Below are positions 57,592 through 64,000 of a DNA stretch of 64,000 nt, in pieces. The DNA is taken from contig NC_081409.1 of the NCBI RefSeq assembly GCF_030272615.1, positions 24,324,406 through 24,388,405 of the forward strand, read 5' to 3'. Made by a program: the position numbers and the translations under genes. Within the stretch, counting starts at the first letter, position 1, and every line of letters begins with the position of its first letter. Below the pieces are notes generated by a model. That model had not been told where the DNA came from, did no database searches, and saw only the letters and a list, made by a program, of their open reading frames with translations. The stretch is from Cryptomeria japonica. Its lineage: Eukaryota; Streptophyta; Pinopsida; Cupressales; Cupressaceae.

Positions 57592-58190
57592 ATGGAATCA
57601 GATCAGGGAAAACTGTTCGTAGGTGGGATTTTGTGGGAGATGGCAGAAGAAACCCTAAGGGAATACTTCAAACGTTATGGTGAAGTTGCAGATGTAGTCA
57701 TAATGTGCGATCGAAACACGGGGAGCACTAGAGGCTTCGACTTTGTGGCCTTTGCAGATCTTAATGTTGTCGACACAGTACTCAAAGACAAACATATCAT
57801 CACAAGCCGAGTAGTAGAGGCAAAGAAGGCTATACCCAGAAGTGAGTAGCAGCCACAACAGAAGCAGGGTTTTGGAGCCTTCCGAAGTTTGAATGACCTA
57901 CTCAGGGTTTTGCACAAAGAACCAAGAAGATTTTTGTTGGAGGCTTACCAGCAACCTTAACAAAAGATGAGTTCAGAAAGTATTTTGAGTAGTTTGGCAA
58001 TATAACAGATGTTGTTGTTATGTATGACAATGGCACACATAGGCCACGTGGTTTTGGATTTATTACTTTTGATTAAGAGGATTTAGGGGTTGTGGTTCAA
58101 AACATGGTGATGGCCCATATCATTGGTGGTTATTGCAAGACCAGTGGGAGCTCATCAAAGCCTATGGGTCTCGGAGAAAATGGAATTGAC
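57592..58190 (+). pseudogene. Captured hnRNP-type RNA-binding protein fragment (two RRMs)
   Basis: MESDQGKLFVGGILWEMAEE begins a first RRM with RNP2 KLFVGGI and an RNP1-like RGFDFVAF (usual RGFGFVVF), ending VEAKKAIPRSE at 57849. A second RRM follows at about 57921-58150, with KIFVGGLPATLTKDEF and RNP1 RGFGFITF near 58047. Order, spacing and wording fit plant hnRNP A/B-like proteins (nuclear pre-mRNA binding). No intron between the RRMs, which suggests a cDNA origin. Degraded; the Gly-rich tail is not seen. Confidence 0.85.
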
Positions 58191-59556
58191 CTGTAGGGTA
58201 TGAAGCAATTGTAGCTGATATTATAATAACTGGGTGTGAAGTTGTTGGTATCAACCTACAGATTTTGTTTATGATACCATGAATAGCTAGTGACACATTG
58301 TAGTGGGAGTTTTTTTTTTTGGGTAGTAAGAGGTTTTGCTGTCAAGAGTTGGTTGTCTTCATGTGATTGGAGATGTTGGCATTTGTTATAATGGCATGGT
58401 AGGCTCTTGATTATAGATTAGAGCATTGACATGATACAGGTTCTCTTGATAGGTTATGTTCATTGGAGCATGTGGTCTTCATTTGTGAAGATGTTAGATC
58501 AAGTTGTCATGTTGTGTTCTTAGGTAATGCAGACGCGAAGTGGGAGTTTTGACATTGGTCTTGTTAGTGCGATTAGTATCAAGCACATTGGCAGATTGAC
58601 CATGGAGGTTCTTTTGAAAGCTAAGAGGCTTTGGTGAGGCTAGAGTTCACTTGGGATTAGAGAACATTTGTTCAGACGATATCTCTTTAGAGGTTTCAAC
58701 AAGAAGACCAAGGAGCCTACACCTAGTGATGGACGTGAGTTCATTATGGACCTAGAGGAGATTGTTCTTGGACAGAGTCATTGTGACTTGGTGTATCTCG
58801 GAGGAGCATTCTTAGCCCCCACTCTTGGTCTACTCAGTAGATTTATCTCCTTGGAGGAGATGGTTCCTAGTTTTGGAATGATATTAAGTTTGATCTTCCT
58901 TGATTACAGGAGCTTACATCCATGTTGGTTGGGTGTTGTTAATGCTCTTATTTGGGGAGGTAAAGGAGATCATACTTGACATAGCTGAGCACTTGGTGGT
59001 GTTGGTAGAAGGATGAGATATGGTTTGCATGAATGTTTCTTCGTAGAGTTTTTGAAGTCATCTATTGTTGTTGTACTTTATTATTTTTTTAACAATATGT
59101 GGTTTTCATGAGGACTTGGAGAATGTCAAGTGAGATTTTGCAACAAGTTGGTTGCAGGTTGCAAGCCATTGTGATTTGATTATTGCCACACCTTTTATGT
59201 TAGTGTTGATTGGTAGATTTGAGTTATTATTGCTCATACACATGTGGATTGCTATGTAAGTGTCTTCTAGTTTTTTGCACATCAACAGGTTTTTGATGTG
59301 TTTTGTTGGAAGATAAGATTACACAAAATTGTTGTATGGGCTAGATATGTTGGTATGATTTTATTTGATTTGGTTAGTTGAATGTGATTAGCAATTAGCT
59401 ATGGTTGCTATTTCAGCTATGGTGATTGATTCTCAGCCTGTTTATTACCATGAGATTTGGTGATTGCATTTGGATATTGGCTGAGAATGGAAAGCAGGGG
59501 ATATACTTCAAGTGGGAGGTTGTTCAGATGTGAATTCACAACGTGAGTCAAACTTC
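58191..59556 (+). other. I interior after the captured genes
   Basis: About 1.4 kb, mostly T/G-rich without recognised domains. A 103-residue frame at 58668-58979 (MFRRYLFRGFNKKTKEPTPS...) is not recognised and may be chance or a third captured piece. Confidence 0.4.
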
Positions 59557-59567
59557 AAGTGGGAGAT

Positions 59568-59796
59568 TGTTGGGATGTGAAGCCTAGCTCTTCATTTCAC
59601 CTTCCCATCTATGTCTCTTCATCTTCTCTTGAAGACTATTGTATATATATGAGGGCAAACCCCTGTGTATGCAAGCTGCAACAATAATATAGATCTCTGC
59701 TATGCTTTCTGATGGATGTAGCCAAATTGGTGAACCACGTTAAATACTATATTGTGTATAAAATTGTGTGTTCCCAATTTGTCTTCTGTTTTAACA
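59568..59796 (+). repeat. I 3' LTR
   Basis: 229 bp, same ends as the 5' LTR, followed by CCTTC. Confidence 0.92.
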
Positions 59797-59801
59797 CCTT
59801 C

Positions 59802-60402
59802 CCAGCATAGCAGAATACTTATTACAACTAGAAACAAGGGCGTTACAGATGTGATTCTGGAACGTGGCCTTGACTGTAAGGACTACCCTGTCAAACCTCT
59901 TTCTAAAAATCATGCGGTGGAAATTTTGTGCAATGACCCTGCAATTCGTGATCATATGAAGGATGATTTAGATGAGATTGTCAAAGTCTGCAAATGAATT
60001 CCATTGGTTTTGAAAATTGTTGGTGCTCTTTTGTGGAAGTAGGAATACAAGGCAGACCATTGTACAATGATATTGGAAGCTTTACAGAAAGGAGAGAAGA
60101 TCAAAGAAGATGACCATAGCAACCATTTGTTTCACTTTGTGCATGACAAGTTGGAGGTGTCTACACTAGAAGCATTTTTAGATATCTGTTGCTAGTCTCA
60201 CAACAATCGGGTTGCTTTGACTGTTGAATTTATCGTGGGGGTTGGCCAACTCACGTTTCTTCAAGAGGCAGCATTTTGGATGTCGACAAGGAGGATGATG
60301 AATTATTTGTTCACGATATTATTGGATCAAGAGGGCGGACTTTGGTAAATTCGAGTAGAATTATTGATGTAAATTCCTAGATTGAAGCTAAAAAAGATGA
60401 GG
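59802..60402 (+). pseudogene. NLR NB-ARC C-terminal piece (RNBS-B, GLPL-like, VHD)
   Basis: SRILITTRNKGVTDVILERG (RNBS-B), YPVKPLSKNHAVEILC, then KVCK, a stop, IPLVLKIVGALLWK (GLPL region), HFVHDKLEVSTLEAFLDIC, and LFVHDIIGSRGRTLV near 60303, the MHD motif as VHD. Relative to the piece before I the frame is shifted by one base even after removing I and its duplication, and stops occur at the GLPL and later. Ends at a GTATAT donor (60403). Confidence 0.85.
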
Positions 60403-60494
60403 TATATTATATATCCACTAACTATGATTAAATGGATTAAATCTCTATGTACTTTTATCCCTAAATAAAACTTGTTGACACTACACTCTCGTAG
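60403..60494 (+). other. Predicted NLR intron
   Basis: 92 bp, GAG|GTATAT to CTCTCGTAG|GTC, phase 0. Confidence 0.6.
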
Positions 60495-60561
60495 GTCAAG
60501 CTCAAAGGAATCAAAGGAATTCTGCTTCCAGCTAAAGATTGTGAAAGATTATCAATTTAAC
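60495..60561 (+). pseudogene. NLR short downstream exon piece
   Basis: Reads VKLKGIKGILLPAKDCERLS, like the segment between NB-ARC and LRR in plant NLRs, then a stop. The LRR region is not in the window; J begins about 35 bp later. Confidence 0.55.
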
Positions 60562-60595
60562 AAATAGAAAAAACTAAACTAAAAAAGAAGGCGGT

Positions 60596-60884
60596 TGTTG
60601 TCAATTTTTTAGAACCGAGAAATATATTGTATGCATTAGCTTGAATAAAAAAAACTATTACATAGTCTCTAATATAAATAGAGAGTTGATCATAGATTAA
60701 AGAAAGAAAAAATGACTTTAAAATAACAATCATTGATTGTCTTACTGCATGCACAATATTTAAAGCAAATCAAAAAACAAAACAAAAAACACAATGCTGC
60801 TTTATTACGTAGCAGTACGTTTTATTAGCTAGGAAAAACAAAAAAGAGGATCTTCTACATGCCAACGCATCATTTGTATCTTCA
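60596..60884 (-). repeat. J presumed 3' LTR
   Basis: Bounds from TG...CA and the adjacent polypurine tract only; the partner LTR is not in the window. Confidence 0.45.
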
Positions 60885-61321
60885 ATCTCTCCCTGAATGA
60901 TGAATGAAGGTTAGACCCAATTGATTTCTGAAAGCAACAAAACTTGTGGTTGAAAGAGCTTTAGTAAAAATATTTGCAACTTGTTGAGACGGACAAAATT
61001 GTAGCTCCATTTGTCCATCTTGAACCAAGTCACAAATGTAATGATGACGGATCTCTATGTGCTTTGTTCTAACATGAAACACTGGATTCTTTGTCATGGC
61101 AATAGTGTTTGTGTTATCACAATAGATGGTGGTTGGATGCTTCGGAACTAAATATAGATCTATCAATATCCTTCTTATCCATACCTCTTGAGAACTTGCT
61201 GATGAAGCTGCCATGTATTCCATTTTTGCTGAAGAAAGAGCTACTGTTGCCTGTTTCTTACTATTCCAAGATACAACTCTAGAGCCAAATGAAAAAATAT
61301 AACTAGATGTAGATTTCCTAT
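60882..61321 (-). pseudogene. J pol: RNase H
   Basis: YNRKSTSSYIFSFGSRVVSW, YMAASSASSQEVWIRRILID, IYCDNTNTIAMTKNPVFHV, RTKHIEIRHHYICD and VANIFTKALSTTSF: a clear copia RNase H, well preserved over about 150 residues. Its upstream end is cut by K at 61322. Confidence 0.9.
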
Positions 61322-62065
61322 TGTAGACACCTAAAATTGTCATGTCTAATTAAATAAATATTTTATTTATTTAATTATCTAAGCTTAATTCTTCTATTAA
61401 TTAAATAAATCCTTATTTATTTAATTAATTCATTTAAATTAAATAAATATCTTATTTATTTAATTGATCCCACTTCTTCTATTAATTAAATAAATCTTTA
61501 TTTATTTAATTAATTCATTAGCCTTTTCTATCTATGACACATGTCATTCATCTCTTAATTCATACACTACCTACCCCTTTCATTATTTTATTATTTCTTT
61601 TACCTACCCTCTAATCATAGCGGACCTCCTTTTACACCTCTCAATCTTATCCCTCCATTTCATATAGTGTCTTCTATATAAGGAGATGCTTCCTTCATTA
61701 TCAAACCCTAATCATTCTATGCATCCTAATCAATCATCCTAATCATTCATGCTAATCATCTTTTATGCAATTGACTACACTACGATCCTACTTGCAACCA
61801 CATTCCGTTCTTTGTTGAGCTCTTGTGCATATAAAATTTGAGAGCAAATATATCAAGCAAGATCAATGGAGATAGGAAGAATGGAGATCAAAACCCTATT
61901 GGACATGTGATGGTATAATCTTTGTGATTTCATTTGATTTGCATTGTCTTAGGTAATCTTCATATGTTATGGTGATCTTTGTTGATTGTTAGGCTAGGGT
62001 TTTGTGGTTGGATTCATTTAGCCTTTCAATATTGTTATTATTGTTATCCATTTTCACCATACACA
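61322..62065 (+). repeat. K 5' LTR
   Basis: 744 bp, TGTAGACACC to ACCATACACA, with AT palindromes and the TATATAAGG box at 61675. Confidence 0.9.
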
Positions 62066-62189
62066 TTTTGGCACGCCCGGTGGGACTCTTGTCCCTTTTA
62101 CATTAACATCTTTGTTGCAGATTTTGTGTTTGAAGTTGCAGATCTGGCATTTTCGACAACATTTTTGACATTTTCACGTCTGCATACTT

Positions 62190-62530
62190 TCAAATCATGT
62201 TTTTGTTTTTCTGGCGCGTCTACGACATCTGGAATCGGGTCTGTATTACTGGCAATATTTTATTTTGCAGGTTCCAGGAAATCACGTTTGTGTTATTTAG
62301 TCGCGTCCGCGGTGTTTTTAGCTGCGTCTGTGACCAAGGGTCGCGTCTGTGCATCACAGAACCGCGTCTGTGTCACGAAGGCGTGTCTGTGATCATTTTA
62401 ATCGCGTTTGTGCTTTGCAGGATTTTTTGTTTTACATTTTTTTGCAGAAACGCGTCTGTGAGGTGTTAAATCGCGTCTGTGTAGGGCAGAATCGCGTCTA
62501 TGTAAGGTAAAATTGCGTCTATGTAAAAAA
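62190..62530 (+). repeat. CGCGTCTGTG motif cluster in the K leader
   Basis: About nine copies or near copies (GCGTCTGTG/GCGTCTATG) between 62320 and 62525, spaced 15-50 bp, with further weak ones upstream. Confidence 0.8.
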
Positions 62531-64000
62531 AAAAAAAAATAAATTTTTTTTAGGTTTTCATTTTTCGCCATTTTGTCTTGCATTTAATGTTTCAGATCTG
62601 GTTTATTTTTGGACTAACATTTTCAGATCTAGCTAAACACAATTGGTGCAGCTTGCCTTGGAAGCTAAATCGTTTGGTTGAAGGCCCCTATTTTCACAAA
62701 GTCTTTTGGGTTTTAAAATTTACCTAACTTGTGTGCTTGCAGGAAGGGGTGATTATTTCAAACAACCCAAACTACTAACAACTCTTTGTTGCAGGTCCTT
62801 GGCAAGAGTTTTTGATTTTTATTGTGTGCCTTGTTTTCATAGACTAGCAAACACTTCCATTGGTGCACTAAAATTGAATCATTGTCTTTTGTGTCTTGAG
62901 CAATAGGCTCTTTTTGTTTAATCTTTAGAGGGCCTGTCTTCCCATGTGGTCATTAGGACTACTAGTGAGAAGAGAACGACCCAAGTGGTAGCAAGGAAAA
63001 CCCACCTCATCCGAACCACTATAATCAAATGTATTCATGGTGAAAACTATGGATAACGTGTGTTGATTAGTTCATACTGACACTATGTCTCCCCATAAAC
63101 CTGTTTGATCAAATTTATTTGATCATTTGTAGGGCGTAACCCCTACCGGCTGGGAGCCTTCTGTATTTACAGAGCTAAAAGTGCCGCATGTATGGCCACA
63201 CGAGTGGATGCCCTTACTAGCACCATTTTGTTTTAGAGGCCCAAATCCTTCTAGTTGTTGGGGCAGGAGGTCGGACCTCTGGTAGCGGCCCACACACACA
63301 TACGGTTCTTAGTAGAGATACAAAGTTCACCATGGGGAGTTTTCATGGGGACTGATGCTTGGCTGACCTGAGAAGTGAGTGCCGAGGGTGGAGCCAGTGA
63401 GGTCAAGCATCTAAGTATCTGCTCTGAATAGCGTAGCCTGGGGGGTAAAACCTCATGTGGGATCAACAACTATTGTCTTGGCCAGCCATAAGAATTGTGC
63501 TTGACTTATTTTAAACATTCAAAACATTCAAAACCAAACAGCAAAACATTGTGTCTTTTGTGTCTTCAAGTGTATGCAAAACATTTTTACATCAAACAAC
63601 ACACTTTTCTTGGAGTCATTTTGATCTAAACACTTGCAAACATTGAGTCCTCATCAACATTGTGTCCTCTTGTCACGAAAAATAGTCAAACATTCAGATT
63701 TGGTCACAACTTCACAAATTGGAAAAATTTTATAGTCAAGCAAACAAGAACAATCAGTTTCGGAATTCTTGAGCTTCCTAGGTTGTTTCTCCAGGTTTTC
63801 ATCTAGCATTCAACTTGTCTTTGGGTCTCACAAAATCCATCATTGCTTTACATCTCTCATTACATTCACATTTGTCTAAACTTGAGTCAAAAGGTCACTT
63901 GCTTGTCCTCATCATACTTTGTCAACACACTACATACAACAACACTTTGCTAAGTGGTCCCTCATCAAGGTTTCTTACCTTTGGGTCTCATTTGGTTTTA
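62531..64000 (+). other. K leader, conserved half
   Basis: Closely follows B 12560-14110, including the antisense frame at 63251-63469 (counterpart of B 13054-13371). No supported gene. Confidence 0.65.

Larger units (their letters stand above)
56338..59796 (+). mobile_element. Element I: short-LTR retroelement carrying two captured host genes
   Basis: LTRs of 229 bp (56338-56566 and 59568-59796), duplication CCTTC (56333-56337, 59797-59801), primer site TGGTATCAGAGC at 56569-56580 and polypurine tract AAGTGGGAGA at 59557-59566. The 3.0-kb interior shows no gag or pol. Instead it holds a SIS-domain isomerase copy and an hnRNP copy in the same orientation. By eye the LTRs differ at about 8-9 %, so it is an older insertion. 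It resembles gene-capturing non-autonomous elements such as maize Bs1. Confidence 0.9.
55024..60561 (+). pseudogene. Broken NLR (NB-ARC) disease-resistance gene
   Basis: The host gene of the window. Pieces in order: an N-terminal helical/RPW8-like exon (55026-55237), a second exon (55349-55506), NB-ARC with kinase-2 (56133-56337), NB-ARC continued with RNBS-B, GLPL-like and MHD-like motifs (59802-60402), and a short exon (60495-60561). NLRs are intracellular immune receptors that oligomerise on ATP binding. The P-loop is not found, stops occur in several exons, H cuts off the 5' end, I splits the NB-ARC, and J follows the last piece. A pseudogene with high confidence; the exact NLR subclass (RNL-like is my best guess) is uncertain. 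Confidence 0.85.
60596..61321 (-). mobile_element. Element J: Ty1/copia retrotransposon, 3' part only
   Basis: Minus strand: RNase H (60882-61321), a polypurine-like CAGGGAGAGAT and a presumed 3' LTR (60596-60884, 289 bp, TG...CA). The rest of pol and gag must lie beyond K, outside the window. Sits just after the last NLR piece. Confidence 0.75.
61322..64000 (+). mobile_element. Element K: gypsy of the B/C family, cut by right window edge
   Basis: LTR 61322-62065, primer site TGGCACGCCCGGTGGGAC at about 62069, then a leader parallel to B 12100-14110. Gag would start beyond the window. CCTAT at 61317-61321 is the presumed target duplication. K interrupts the J RNase H. Confidence 0.92.

Noticed and set aside
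58668-58979. 103-residue frame in element I as a third captured gene
   Set aside because: No recognisable motif or family; kept only as a remark.
62190-62530. CRISPR or telomere-like repeat from CGCGTCTGTG words
   Set aside because: Motif is too short, irregularly spaced and within a retroelement leader.

Overview
This is a plant nuclear genomic window, most likely from a large-genome gymnosperm such as a conifer. The sequence is AT-rich, about 90 % of it is LTR retrotransposon, Ty1/copia elements carry initiator-Met-tRNA primer sites, and the Ty3/gypsy family is of the dual-RNase-H (Tat) type. The taxon is an inference from style, not from a marker gene. I see no intact host gene, no tRNA or rRNA gene and no CRISPR. 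The only host locus recognised is a broken NLR (NB-ARC) disease-resistance gene on the + strand, in pieces between 55026 and 60561. Almost everything else is retroelement sequence nested inside it or inside other elements.

Layout, using my own letters. E (1-4961, copia, minus, runs off the left edge) sits in D (4962-7244, minus, gag-only as far as seen). D sits in C (gypsy, minus; visible pieces 7245-9352 and 32357-37240). C is also split by A (9353-32356, copia, minus, target duplication GTAAC). The left LTR of A is split by B (10036-25790, gypsy, plus, near full length), and the left LTR of B is split by a 1272-bp solo LTR (10732-12003, duplication GCTAG). C lies in H, a head-to-tail LTR-internal-LTR-internal-LTR array (37241-38107 and 50085-55023, plus). 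H also holds F (38108-50084, copia, plus, duplication AAAGT), which is split by G (40842-45789, copia, minus, duplication CCAAC). H ends inside the first visible NLR exon. Further right the NLR is split by I (56338-59796, plus, duplication CCTTC) and is followed by J (copia, minus, from about 60596). J is split by K (gypsy, plus, 61322 to the window end), which belongs to the same family as B and C.

Three cargo-type observations stand out. (1) The 3' region of B carries an antisense, apparently intron-containing gene with a plant mobile domain (PMD). (2) Element I has no recognisable gag or pol but contains intron-less copies of two unrelated host genes, a SIS-domain sugar-phosphate isomerase and a two-RRM hnRNP. 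(3) D encodes a coiled-coil protein with several CCHC knuckles right after its primer site. The gypsy family also has unusual leaders: dispersed CGCGTCTGTG motifs in B and K, replaced in C by a tandem AT-rich repeat of about 305 bp.

How the parts work together: in complete copies the retroelements would use their LTR promoters, tRNA primer sites, gag, protease, integrase, RT and RNase H to copy themselves. Here they are fossils of differing age. The NLR would have been an intracellular immune receptor, but it lacks a visible P-loop and carries stops and a frame change in addition to the insertions.
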